Positions 1 through 12,734 of a DNA stretch of 64,000 bases are shown piece after piece. Under the pieces are notes generated by a model. The model worked only from the letters and a program-made list of their open reading frames with translations. It ran no database searches and had not been told where the DNA came from. The first letter of the stretch is position 1. Each line of letters begins with the position of its first letter. A program made the position numbers and the translations under genes. Source of the DNA: Branchiostoma floridae (lineage: Eukaryota > Chordata > Leptocardii > Amphioxiformes > Branchiostomatidae); assembly GCF_000003815.2 (NCBI RefSeq), contig NC_049988.1, positions 10,909,518 through 10,973,517 of the forward strand. The letters are read 5' to 3'.

Positions 1-3
1 ATT

Positions 4-203
4 TGATTATAACATTTAGACTTTCTACTAGCAGGGAAAGTCCCAGGGCATTATCAAGATCAATATAATGTCTGAATTGTCTCATAAGTATGAGATATAA
101 CAGGGCAAGACTGAAGGGTAAGGTTACAATCCTTTCTAGAGCAACTTGGTTATAACTTTAGACCTTCTAGCTGGGATAGTCCCAGGGCATTATCAAGATC
201 AAT
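4..203. repeat. Diverged two-copy direct repeat
   Basis: About 60 bases at 4-63 recur, diverged, at 147-203. Both copies contain the block tcccagggcattatcaagat. The copies lie about 140 bp apart, suggesting an old local duplication or two fragments of one dispersed repeat. No coding potential was seen. Confidence 0.6.
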
Positions 204-3200
204 GTGTGTGAGATATTGCAATATAGCGCAGAATTACAAAATGGATGTGCTTGTCAAGAGATCCTGTCAGATTCTAAAGGCCTGTGGCTTGACATAGTGC
301 CTCAAGAGATGATACTGTCAGCCGTCAATTACTAGTAGTTTTCATCATAACAAAATTAATAAATGCATGCAGCTCTGTCTTTCTTTCTCTGTCGATATCG
401 TTACAAAATTCAGGCTCATTATAGTCCTTTTTCTGTGATAAAAATTCACCAGAGCAGCTCTACATAGAGTTAGAGGATATACTAGTATGTTACATGTACA
501 ATAGAGCTATCAATAAAATTTAGGTGTTACGACTATTCTTCTTTTGCATTTGTGCTATCAGAGTGAGTAAATAAGAATGATTTCACATGCAGAACCAACC
601 TTTCCAAACTAACCCCTGATCCTCCTAGCCTTTTCAAGTACTCTCAGCAACAAGACAAAAATTGATTGTAGACTTAAAAGTTATCAAAAGTTATTGCAAG
701 AACATTCATGGTTATCTGTACATTGCGAATGATTCATTCATAACATTTTTCATACTTCAGTGGAGGGTGAAATTGCTAGTTCTGCTTTGTTCACACTGGA
801 ACAAACTTTGCAATCTCATTTTCACAACTCTTATTTAATAGATAAAACTTTATGGCATATTTTATGGTTTTTCATGGAATCCTCTGTAAATGATAATTTG
901 ATACATACATGTACTAGTATTTTGATTCATATATTCAAATTGTGAAGCTTTCGCAGTGGTTTTCGCATATTTTGCAGTGATCTCTCCACATTTTTTGATG
1001 CCAGGGTATATTATGTATTACTAACAGTAACTGAATACAACAGAAATGTTGCAATTGTTGCAAAAAGATACAAAAACCCCTGTTTCCCTCCTACCCTGAA
1101 ATCAAACCTGATGATAATGTTCGTCCATCGGATGTCGATGAAGACTTTGACTTCGGGATTCTTCGGAATCAGTCGAAGTAAAACCACCATGACAGTAAAT
1201 GAATCAGTAGAACTCAATGTTTCTCTTGAGTTTAGTAGTCACATATCCGTTATGACAACTACCCAATCTCCAATGTCCAAGGGTACAACATTTGATCATT
1301 TTTTGATGCCACCTGTTCTAACCTAATCAGCAGCTGCCACCAGATCAATACCAGGGGAAATGTCCCCTGCCCTGTGTGTATGATGTTAATGTGACATTTA
1401 ATAACCACAGAAATCCCTTTTGACGTGGTAATACCCTGCCCTGCAAAATTAACTTGGATCACTTCCATTTTATGCTGTAACTTCATTATCACTTTCCATA
1501 ACTTTTGAAATGTATGATATAGAAAAGTAAAAAAAGTTGCTATTTTTCGTCACAGTTTGTTGTCATAATTTGGGGGACAAAGCTCATAAGTAGCAAGAGG
1601 GGCAACAAAATTACTGAGCAAACTTGTAAAATAAAATAAATGTAGTCTTATTTTCTTCATTTTTTATAGGTTTATATTTGTAAGCTGTTGAATTACTATT
1701 AATATGGTAATTGATATTAAAATTTATATTTCCCCACTTAACGAAATGTTTTCATTGTGATATTATTACCACAGGATTGAGTCATTAAGCTTCAAAAGTT
1801 TTGTAGGTTTTTCAGCTGTTGATGAATGGGTTGTTAACATTCAGATGCATTGTACATATCTAATAGTACATGTGTTGCATCTCTTTGGTGATATTGATAT
1901 TAGATCATTATACATTATATCTACATAGCAGCACACCTTGTAACCAGTAACTGGTTTATCTTGTCATCAATTAGAGTTGACATATAATTGGAAGGTATCT
2001 GTTGGTTGTCCAGAGTTAATTGTTGTGATCATAAAATACAGAGTAAGATAATAAACTGATACAGTCAGTTTGAATTATGCTTAATATACAATGTACAATT
2101 TAGGAGTACAACATGCCAAGATATCTTTCATGTTAAGTTGGATAGATATAAGCAGATGAAATGTCCAAAATATTAGCTGTGATATTAGGCTTTATCAATA
2201 CTGAAGATTACATTGTTCAGTAATAGTATGTTTTCTTGTTCTAAAATTTGTATATTTCATAGTATAAGCTTGTGAGTGAGTGCTCTGCTTGTATAGTATT
2301 GTCTTTGGCATACCAAAGTGTATGCCAAGGTGTATGGCAAAGGAAGACGTATTTGACAGCTCATGGGATTTCATTTGGTTAACATCGAACATATTTCCCA
2401 GGGCGACATTTTAAGACCCTACATAGATCTACATAGATTATTCAACTCAAGAAAAGGTATCATCAATATTAATCATATTATTTACCATGATGATTTAGAT
2501 TGTATTGCAGATCCAAATAAAACTATTCATAGGTCTTGTTTGTGATTGGAAGTCTTCGTAATTCTATCTGTCACTTTACCGATTTTTGTAAATACTGATA
2601 TGATGCTGCAATCTAATTTCAATTGCCAGAAAACAATCTGATTGCCTTTGACTTCTTTTATTGGATCAAGATGTCATACTGATCCAATATCATTAATCAA
2701 AGTAACTAGGATTGGCTGATAGATAACCCAGGTAGACTCATGAGTATTTTTGCAGTGATGTTTGCTTGAATTACATATGATTGGTCCTATCTTTTTCATG
2801 TCTGTTCATCATGTGACTGACATATTTTTGTCTGACTCAAATATGAGGTGACTCAGCTATGACTTGTCTAGCTTATGACATTTTCAAAATTGTGTTGGTC
2901 TTCGTGTTAAAGGATGACAATAGGATTATAGCCTCTTATTCTATACTAGTCTTAAAAGAGAGTAACATCATGATATTCAAGAATTTCATTCCACTTAGCA
3001 CATTTTAGTGTAATACATGTAGAGTCAAAACTACATGTCAGAAGATCACTCAGAGAGCCGAGAAAATCCAGTCTATGGGTAGATGGTCACTGTAGACTGG
3101 ATTCTTAACTGAATCAATGAAAAAGGAACACAAAAAAGTGGTGATATTGGTCTATCATTCTATTCACAGGTGGTCGCCTGTAAATGTTGAATATAGGTAT

Positions 3201-6200
3201 CAATTCAAAATTTCACTGCCACTGTTAATCAGAGGACAAATTACCAGTGTAAGAAGACCCTTTGTTGAACATTCATCTTACACAGTCCTGCGAATCCATG
3301 TTCAGGAGGCTGGGACCCTGTGGCAGGTTTGTGAGTACAGATAAGAGCCCAGACTAAGGTTACACGTCACATCTATAGGCCATGGTCATTTCTCATGCTC
3401 TTTGAAGTTGGAAAGAGGTGTGGTTCTAATGTGGAGAATAAATGCTCTACTGTATAGAGGATGAAACAGACAATTGTGTTAAGATGTGTGTTGTTTCCAC
3501 GTGTCATTGCATGCAGATACAAAGTGATTTAAAGAAAAAAAAGAAAGGACAGTCAAACCTGTTTAGGTGACCCTACTTCTACAATTATAGAACAAAAGGA
3601 CCGTCTAGGTACCTAAGATAATTTCTCCCATTGACAAAAGCAGTAAGATTACTAAGAATCCTGTCTATATATTGACCACCTGTACATCTGACCACCTGTC
3701 ACCAGTGAAGATTTTTTCGGTCCCCTGAGTGGTCTTCTTATTCACTTCTGACTGTATGTGCGGTATTTTGGGAGTTGCGACAAGTTGCGTTATGCTGCAT
3801 CAAAATGCCATTTAGGTTGCTAGTTACTGAAGATAAATCTATACGCTGTGACTGAGATTCATGCACAGTTCCTTTTCTGTATGTGGAAACCTATACACAG
3901 AGTTGTAAACCAAGGAAAGTCTAAGATCCCATATATCCTTGAGATGACCTTCCCTTCTGGTGGTATCATGATCAATATGTCATCTTTTATTTCATCCTTT
4001 GGTAATCCCAGCCCCTTGCAACCCATCATACAACACATAAATCCTTTGTAGAGTCATACTTTATGTGCATAATGTTCAAGCAACATTCATAGCAATGACA
4101 CAGAAAAATGCCTTTACTTCAAACAGCTAATGTTCTTCCACCCAATGGGAGTAAAATGCACATTAATTAACAGACCTCTGTCTGTCCTTCATTTGCCCTT
4201 GTCCCAGATGTAAGACTGTAAGACGACTGTCTGCTGCTGTGTCTACATGTAAGACATGAGATCAGTGACTGGAGGCACCATACCTCATCATACAATGCTT
4301 ACTGAGAATTAACATTAGCAGTCTACATCCATTCCTGCCGAATGTTAGAATGATGTATGAATCCTAAGGATTAGATAGGAGAGGCCTTCTTTCTGTCTTA
4401 TCTTTTCCTGTGAATTCTTGCTTCATAGTTGAACAACACCTACTTAGGCATGATTCATGTATGGTGGGCTTAAACTATGCATCTATCATGGCTTTAACTT
4501 ACATAGTTGTTATGCACATAGTCAATTTTTTTTATAACAGAAAGAATCCTACTTTCTATATGTTGCTTAAGTTGGGGTGCATACTTTATTTGAGGTCATT
4601 GCACAGATGAATGGTAATAGAGCCAAAATTAAAGTAAGCTAGGATCCATGATGGATAACAATAATAACTTAAGTTAACTTTAAGTTAATGTTATATACCC
4701 TACTCCACCACACACAAACCATGAATCAGACCTTAGTAGATTGTTCAACTTTGAGAAAAGATAAAACAGAGACAGAAGGTCTCCTTATAATATACTACGT
4801 AATCCTTTGGATTTATATATCATCCTAGAATCCAGCAGGGTTGGATATACTGTTTACATTCTCAGACAACCTTGATCGAATTCTCTATACCCAGGGCTTG
4901 CCTGTGGCTTGCAGGCAACATCAAATACCCATTCATCCAGTGGCTGCCATATCCTGTGGCTACATTACCACATTCATCATCATCTCCATGGTCAGGAGCA
5001 AGCTGTGATGTACCTCCTGTAGTTGAAGCACTGTTTATATATTTCTTGAAATAGTTGAACTGTAATTTCCAACACAAAAATTGGACTCACCCAAATTTTC
5101 GACTGCACAGCATCAGTCTTTGTCTTAGGAATGAACAATCCACTGTTTATATATTTCTTTGCCTAATCTTAATTTTGCAGATAGCACCACCACAATCCAT
5201 TTGAGATAAGATAGAACGTTTGTTTGGCCTTGTGACTTCAATTATCCTTATCAGCTTTGACTTTAAATAAGAATCATGCAACCTTGGTGGAAGATGTGGT
5301 GACTGTTAAATAACTCCATCTGTGGTCATCCAATTTCAAGATGGTGTATACTATTCAAAATCACTTGAACAATGGTATTGACTTGAAAATGCATACTATT
5401 AGTAACTTCAAGTCATTTCACTGGACTCAATCGTGGTCGGAATTATATCGTTAATTGCCCTAATATTGTTAATGATTTCTGAGTATAATAGAAAAATAAT
5501 TTTACCACTTACGTATCATAACTACACTATATTGCCACACCTTTCCAGGATATCATTTTATGAATTTATCGCACGCTCCCGATGGAAGCTGATGTTTTAA
5601 TAAAGTCTGACACTGGCACAGGGTCAACACTAGCAGCTGCGGTTGCTATGATTTGAAGTCATCCTTTTGATATTCAAATCAGCTGTGCTCTGCAGGTGTC
5701 TGTCTCCATTATCAATTATGCCCTATCTCCCTCACTCTTACCATGGAAATTGTTATTGATGCATTTCATGACACATTCTGAAAGTGTCATCCTACATTAC
5801 AAGGATATGTCTCAGCATTCCCAATGCTTATTCATTCACAAAGCAAAAAATAAATGCTTGAAATCTTGGATTTATTCATTTATAATGTAACAATATAAAT
5901 TGTGAATTTTATATCGGCTATCTATAAGACCTTGGGATAAAGGTTTCATCATCTCCCAAATTTCAGGCTGATTTGAATGTTGGTCCTCTCTGGAATTGTT
6001 ATTTGATTCAGTCCATGTGACTGACAGTGTGTGCACTATATCCATGGTAGGAAAACATTAGACTGTCACAGGTTGTGGTACTCATAATAGCACAGACGCC
6101 ATTGATGTGGTTTGGTACCAGACATGAGTAATGATTGATATCCAAATCTACCATCGACTTGCATGAAAACTGTGTACCGCCAGAAGGCATACAGACTCAG

Positions 6201-7302
6201 CGTTCCGTCTCAAAGTAGATTTCAACAACGTACTAGACTTACCTAGATTCCATACGGCCTTGAAGATTCTAAGATTGTTCCTTGAGTGATGGTTATAGTT
6301 CCCAGATAGTAGACATTAGGATGGAACGAGGTTTAGCCAATTGTCCCGCTCTGTTGTTGAGTCTCTGTTTTGGCTCTGCGTACATACGCCGTCACCAGTG
6401 GACATGATGACATCATTCCCGTACCGGCCTGTCAACGATATGCTGGGTGTAGACATCGTTAATTCTGTGGCATGAATATGGACCGTACCAACAGGGCTAA
6501 AATAGGGGGTTAATTCATGATACATTTTCTACAAAAAATTGCATTCTTCCTAATATATTCCAGATTTTAGCCATCTGCTTTGATGTCTATTAATGTTTAA
6601 GACAGGACATTGTAGACTCCATTGATATTTGTCCTGTTTTTTTTTCCCTACACTATTAATGTAACTGTACCTAATGAAGTTTACCCACTTGCCCCGAGGG
6701 AGCCAGGCACAACAACAGGGGAATGAGAGGTTATTGTCTGTTTTGCTTGGCTGCTCATGATTTATTCATATCATACATCAAATAGGCTCATTTTCCTCGG
6801 CTACTGTACGTGAGGCTACATATGGGGTCTATATGATAACTATGTTTACACTTATGTTCAATTTTTCTCAGGTGAAGTTCAAGGGAGGATAAGAATGAAT
6901 GAAGAAGAACGGACGCTAAACCGGATAGTGAAGTGAAGTGAAGTGTGAATAAATGAATGTATGAATAAATAAATATTATACATCTGATTTAGTCATCATA
7001 CACATGTAGCTGTATTGATTTGCTGTTTTATTTTTTAGCATGTATCAATATTATGATTCAAAACCCTATGAAATACTATGACTCAAAACAAAATGATAAT
7101 CCAGTGTGCTTTATGTTAACCATCTCCCTGCTGGCTAACTGGCATCCGACAGCTTTCATTTGGTGCTTTTTAAGTGCCCTACTAGGCTGAAGGTTATTTG
7201 AACAATTATAGATGGTACGGTTGAGAATGCTTAACTACAGCATTCTATATTGTTTCTACCCCAAACTATGGTTGTTAACGTTCATTTGTTAATGTCTTCA
7301 TA
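204..7302. other. AT-rich noncoding stretch, no gene recognised
   Basis: Only short ORFs with no recognisable family are present, and I found no run of exon-like GC-rich sequence on either strand. If the AAAS gene extends leftward this is intron; otherwise it is intergenic. A small sequence near 6,870-6,990 has a splice-acceptor-like site followed by gaagt repeats and AATAAA-type motifs. It could be a terminal exon or a repeat tail, and I could not decide. Confidence 0.5.
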
Positions 7303-7454
7303 GTGCCTACTGTGGCAGCAACTTTCCTTGCTGTTCCAGTAGCACTATTTTTACAAGGAGGGGGGGCTAGCACTTCCTTTAAACACCTCCTTGAACAGGA
7401 CCCCCATTTTACCTGCCTTTCAGAAGATGGGTGCAGCTCCAAGATGACCTACCC

Positions 7455-7535
7455 AGGATTGAACCAGGGTTTTGCAGTCACAATTGAACTGATAGTAGCT
7501 CAACTGTGAGGCCGCTACCAGTTGATCTACTATCC
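7455..7535 (-). repeat. tRNA-derived SINE-like fragment
   Basis: On the minus strand, a box-A-like sequence (rc of about 7,511-7,530, containing TAGATCAACTGG) precedes a box-B-like sequence (rc of about 7,459-7,473, containing GGTTCAATCC). This is the internal Pol III promoter layout of tRNA-derived SINEs. The A-to-B distance is longer than in a real tRNA and no clean acceptor stem is visible, so I call it a SINE relic. Confidence 0.45.
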
Positions 7536-9272
7536 CTTCTGGTTGATAACACCAGACTAGTTAAAATTCCAGTAATGTATTCCTTCCATAACATAGAACA
7601 TAGACCAGTTAGGATATCTGGTCATCCATCACGTCTGACAGGTGTCTGCTGGTGGAAACATCTAATTTCAGGCTCCAGTTGTAAAATGTAAAATTGATAG
7701 AAACTCAATAACCTGTCGTCACTGAAGGACAGGTATGGCATATGGTGTTAATGGCACCGTTTCAGGGACAATGAAAAATGCCAGTGATGTAAGGGAGAGT
7801 GGTGAAGGCCTGGTGTATATCATAGATTTCCACAGAGCCTATCCAGACATTTTTTTTAGTTTATCCGCAGACAGATAATTTAGGGGCAAGACTACCAAGG
7901 GAATCTGGAAGGGTAAAAATTAATGCTATGATATTTCGATATATCTTATATTTAGTCTTATCATATTTTATGATAAATCAATTTAAAGTTATTTTGTGAC
8001 AGCAGAAGAAGAAGAGGGAGAAGAAGAAGAGACATCAGGAAAAGCAAAATATTTCAACCCATGTTGTTTTTTGGTTTAAGATTTAATCATAAATAATAAG
8101 AAGTTATTCAACATTCATTTCAGTGCTATATATCTGTACCTCTTTTCCTGCTATTAGTATCAGTACTCTTACATATCTGAGTTATATAAGAAGTCACCCT
8201 GTTTTGTTCAGGAACCAAAACTTTTGATTGTGAGGCATATTGATGTTTCAGAAACTTGTAGCATTTTGTCTTTACCAACTTGGTGCACGCTATACATACA
8301 ATATAAAATGTCACATCAAGATACAGCAATTTCAACACCACAGAACTTCAAGTAGATATCTCACTAGGCTGCAACAAATTGCAAAGGGCATTTTCAAAGT
8401 GGGGCAAACTGGTACCAGTTAACAGCAACTTGTCGCCTGAAATTGCAAATTTCTGAGCGAAATTTGGCAGTCCGGGACTCAAGTGAGACGCCTACTTAAA
8501 AGCTGCATGAAAACAATCACATAATTTTCTACAGGGATTACTTGGCACAGGTTTACCAACATTGTAACCGTCATACTAGATATTACATTGACTATAACAT
8601 ATAAAGCTTCTAATCAAACATCTTATTTTACTTTTGTTCTGAAAATACATGTACTGCTAGGAGGCCCAAAACTGTCATGTTTAATTGCGACCTCATCAGG
8701 ACTATCTCCAGGACCTGTCCTTCTGACCCAGGAAAGAAATTTGCTTGTTGGGACAGAAAATAATTTTTCCCATCTGTCCCAAAAATGACATGAGAGTATT
8801 GAAAATGTACTTTCATAAGCTTAAAACAATGTATTTAACCATGAAAATCAACAATATTGGGCTTCTAAATAAAGTGTGGGACAGAAAAAAATTTTAAGCT
8901 GGAGACAGCCCTCATGGACCTCAGTTACTACCCACATGCTAAAATTCATACAAATCCATCGCAAGGATTTTGGATTATAGGTGTGAGCACATATATACAC
9001 AACCAAAAACAGTACCTACAGCATATGTGAACCTCCCTCCTGGAGGTAAATACATTGCATTTATACAAAATTTTGTAATTCCATAATTTGCTTACCAGTA
9101 CTTGATGGTAAAGGAAATGAAATATTCTAATCGTTGAGTATTTACATGTGATGAATATGATGACTTTAACTTTATTCATATCCACATTAATATACATTGT
9201 AGCTATTCTTCAACAGCTTAACAGGACAACAACTAGACATGCAGGAGCACATATTATACAAACCATATAATC
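7536..9272. other. Noncoding stretch with simple repeats, no gene seen
   Basis: Contains a GAA-rich tract near 8,003-8,035 and a small inverted motif around 8,750-8,900 (gggacag/ctgtccc). No ORF resembles a known protein. Confidence 0.5.
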
Positions 9273-9635
9273 AGGGCTCTAGCCAGCTCGAAATTTTTTT
9301 CCGTCAGCCAATTCCAATCGTCGTGAAAACTGCAAAAAGTCATTTTCTCTATGACTCTACAAAGTAGTAAACGTTGCATGCCATTGAGACCTTGAAAATC
9401 GGGTTTTAATGAGATTATCGTATGCGAAAGACTGCCGACACATATTGTCAACAATCATAATTAGCAAAACAAACAGTGTGTGGCTTTTACAGCCGTGGAC
9501 GGCAGCCCCAAGCCGCCTGTAGCTTCCAACTTGGATTTTTGTCCGTCAAGGTTGACGGATTGCTTTTAAAATTTTTCCGTCAGACGCAGCATATTTCCGT
9601 CAATTGATGGAAAAACGGACGCTGGCTAGAGCCCT
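9273..9635. mobile_element. MITE-like element with terminal inverted repeats
   Basis: The left end agggctctagccagc (9,273-9,287) is matched in reverse complement at the right end (9,621-9,635). Internal ccgtca motifs occur near both ends. At about 363 bp with no ORF it fits a non-autonomous DNA transposon. No clear target-site duplication was read. Confidence 0.65.
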
Positions 9636-9743
9636 GCATACAATGTACATAAGGTTCACACTTGATGAAAGGTAAGGCTACTTGAGGTCATATGGGAACG
9701 ATGATTACATATTATGAAGACCAATGTCATCAACAGCATCTCT

Positions 9744-10748
9744 TTACCCTGCCTCGTTTTGGCTGCCCAGTTTGAACTTCCTGATTATCAATGCTATCAA
9801 GATGATTATCAATACCAAAGTCATTACTCCAATGTTGCCAACTTTCATCTTTGGCTGATTTATGTTCATTCTTTCAGTTGTGGCAGGTTCTGTGATGTTG
9901 CAGCAACTTGTAGCAAAGTTGCTTGCAGAAGTAGATAGTTGGAGGTCCCGTAGTGGAGTACTTTGGTAAACCTTTAGAATTCCAGCAGCTGTGGCTCCTT
10001 CAGTTTGTCTTGTCTGAAGACCAGACATCTTAGTAGTTGTTGTGGCTTCGTCTTCGCACGTTGTGAGATAACGTGAGACGTTAGACATGGGCGCTCCTGT
10101 CAGGTGGCTGGGACCTCCGCACACCATATCATCAGGGTTGAGCACACCGAACACGCAGGTTTCACACCGCACACAAAGTGCTAGAGTTTCCCCTTCTGTA
10201 GACTCTTGCAGGCATTTGAGTTTTCTAACAAGCCACACCATTGCACAGTCACAGATGAAGGGGTTGTTTTCAATCTTGGCAACATTCAAGTAGGGGAACC
10301 CCAAGTCATGCAGAGAGGGGGAAGTGAGCCTGTTATCTTCAAGATTGACCAGTGTCAAATTCTGCAGGTGTTTGATGACACTGCCTAAGTTCACGTGTGC
10401 AATTCTGTTATGACTTAAAATGAGCATTTGTAGAGCTGGTACATTTCGAAGCGACTCCCAGTCCACGGTTTCGATCTGGTTCCATTTTGCACTGAGTAAT
10501 AAAAGGTGCAGCAGAGGTGGAATTTTTGTCAGGCTACGCAAATTGTTGAAGGATAGAGACAAGTGCGTTACTCTGGTCGGTATGTCATCAGGAAGTGTGG
10601 TCAACTGCCGGTGTAAACAATTGACGTTGACCTGCAGAATTGGTGTTGTGTCAGAACTGTTCGAAGTTTCGCAACCAGTCAGCAAAGTGCGACCTTCTGT
10701 ATAGACTACTAGTAGTGCCAAGTTGATGATGATGGTCAGCAACATCAT
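9744..10748 (-). CDS. Leucine-rich-repeat type I membrane protein, single exon
   Basis: An uninterrupted 334-residue ORF. Residues 1-19 form a hydrophobic signal peptide starting MMLLTIIINLALLVV. A short cysteine-containing N-cap (LRRNT-like, around residues 26-55) is followed by about five leucine-rich repeats (residues ~55-150, e.g. LQMLILSHNRI), then an LRRCT cap starting NPFICDCAMVWLV (residues ~160-225). A Thr/Ser-rich stalk leads to a transmembrane helix at about 306-326 (GVMTLVLIIILIALII) and a short basic tail. The expected location is the plasma membrane, with the LRR part outside, as an adhesion or recognition receptor. There is no TIR, Ig or kinase domain. The gene lies antisense to, and upstream of, the visible AAAS exons and would be nested in an AAAS intron if that gene continues leftward. 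The start is the first Met of a MetMet pair directly before the signal peptide. The ligand and a precise orthologue are unknown. Confidence 0.85.
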   Translation of the reverse strand: MMLLTIIINLALLVVYTEGRTLLTGCETSNSSDTTPILQVNVNCLHRQLTTLPDDIPTRVTHLSLSFNNLRSLTKIPPLLHLLLLSAKWNQIETVDWESLRNVPALQMLILSHNRIAHVNLGSVIKHLQNLTLVNLEDNRLTSPSLHDLGFPYLNVAKIENNPFICDCAMVWLVRKLKCLQESTEGETLALCVRCETCVFGVLNPDDMVCGGPSHLTGAPMSNVSRYLTTCEDEATTTTKMSGLQTRQTEGATAAGILKVYQSTPLRDLQLSTSASNFATSCCNITEPATTERMNINQPKMKVGNIGVMTLVLIIILIALIIRKFKLGSQNEAG

Positions 10749-12734
10749 CCCTCTAGATCTTTTGCTTCGTGTTAAGAAATAGTACCCTCTGTGGATCCCT
10801 CCGAGTCGATAATGTATGTATCAAGAGATACACGGCAAATCCTCTATGGTGAACACTCAATAAACCTGGCGAAAATGGTCACATTAGATCTGTGGCCACT
10901 ATAGAAAGTACTTTAAGGTACCAGCAAACGTGCACAGATGACCCTTATGCAAACTGGTGGTCACTTGTATAATACACGTTTCATTTGACTAACGTTTTCA
11001 CTGACCTGTGTTAAAACAAAAGCAACACAGCTCCACTCCTTTGCCAATCAGCTACAAATGAATTCATATATGCTCATCATTGATGCTTGCATTCACACAT
11101 GCAGTTGGACGTTTTAAACAACGAAGCAACACGAATTGTGATTGTAAACCTTACATGTCCACCGTGCTCACAGAATATGTCCAGAAAATGTCCTGCAGGT
11201 TGTATGCTCAATCTCTTTGGAATATTCAACAGATGATTCATGTTATTGTCATGAGTTGCCACGTGGACCAAACATATAAGTCTGGGATAGTGCGTAGAAG
11301 CTTAGATGAACACTACTGTAACAATGTTTTACTGTGCAGAATGTCCAGTTCATGGTAGGGTGGGCTATAGGCAAGGTCTTCTTGAAATTTGTGAACTACA
11401 ACTAACTTAACCTCCATCTGAAAAGGAAGGACTATTTTTTTAATATACAAAATGTAGTATCTACTCTGTGTGTGTCGAAAGAAATTTTTCTTTCAAAACT
11501 ATAGGTTTATATGATATAAAAGTAGAAAAGATACCATTTTGCACTGTTTACGGAATGACAGAATGACAACCGAATCAGACTCGTAAAAAAATTGTGTAGC
11601 TACAGAAGCTTTTAATGTTTTTGTGGTGGAGAAGGCTTTTCTATATTCATGTTTTGAGGCAATTACATTAGCATATTTTCAGTGTTCCTAAAATAGGAAC
11701 ATGGCCCTGGTAATAGTCTGGGTTTGGGGTTATCTTTCTGCCAGGCAGGCAACAATATTACTCTCCTCCTGAAATCATTTGGTGCATCTTTTTTCTCTCC
11801 AATATGTATTGAAAGAAAAAGTCATACCAACCATACACTTCTGTAATCATAGAGTTTGACTGTAGACTGGATCACACTAATTTTTATTTTCCAACTTGAT
11901 CTTTTGCATTCACTTTCAAACAGTAACATTAACCTGGTCCCAGTGTAGAATCTGAATAAAAAAGCCAACCACTGTAACCACAATGTACCAGCTTTACAGG
12001 CATGTGGAGTTGGTTGGTTGTATCACACAGAGAATTTGTGGGTTAAGTGCAGATATATGACTGCAGTGGTATCATTTTGAGCTTTTAAGAAACTGTCATA
12101 TTACAGGTGTTGAAAAAGTGAAGACGCTTTTTTTCCTTCCCAATGCTAGTGATATGATATTACAATTTCATTTTGTGCTATTAACCAAAAAAATCTTACG
12201 TGTCTGACACAGTTCTTAAGTAAAAATGAATATGGTAATTTTAGAGGACGCATGTTCATCAGAGAAAATATTGAATATACATTTCATTCTGCTAAGTGTC
12301 CGTGTCCAGCTTGGTCAAGACAAGAAATCAAACGTTCTGCTGCAGTACTACAACAAGCCACAAGGGGGCCCAAAATCTAATCATTTTGAGGTCTCATCAA
12401 AGCCTAATCACACACCAAACATCAAGACAATCCATCAATGTAGGCATTCTTGAGTTATTGTGTTGACATACATACAATCATGTATGCACAGACACACGCA
12501 CACAGTCGAACACAAATACTCCTGCTGAAAACATAACCTCCATTTGCCTTGACGGTAACAAAAGTTGAACATAGTAAATTGAATGTAGTCATCAGTATAT
12601 ATATGTATATATCATGATCGTATGTCTTATAAGAGTCATATATTTTGAAATGGTTGATTTGGTAATTCAGAAGCTAAGTATGATTATAATATGTACTGTC
12701 TAGGTTATCATAAAATGTGTAATTTTCTTTCCAG
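10749..12734. other. Noncoding stretch upstream of the LRR gene
   Basis: It should hold the minus-strand promoter of the LRR gene just above 10,750 and the intron preceding the first visible AAAS exon. I found no exon encoding the preceding ALADIN WD-repeat segment here. Confidence 0.45.

Noticed and set aside
6871-6995. Terminal coding exon with AATAAA signals
   Set aside because: The possible coding part is only a few residues after a weak acceptor, and the gaagt/aataaa tail could equally be the end of a retroelement.
9744-10748. VLR-type (agnathan-like) antigen receptor
   Set aside because: It has LRR caps and a stalk but also an ordinary transmembrane helix and a complete single-exon ORF; no cassette arrangement is visible nearby.
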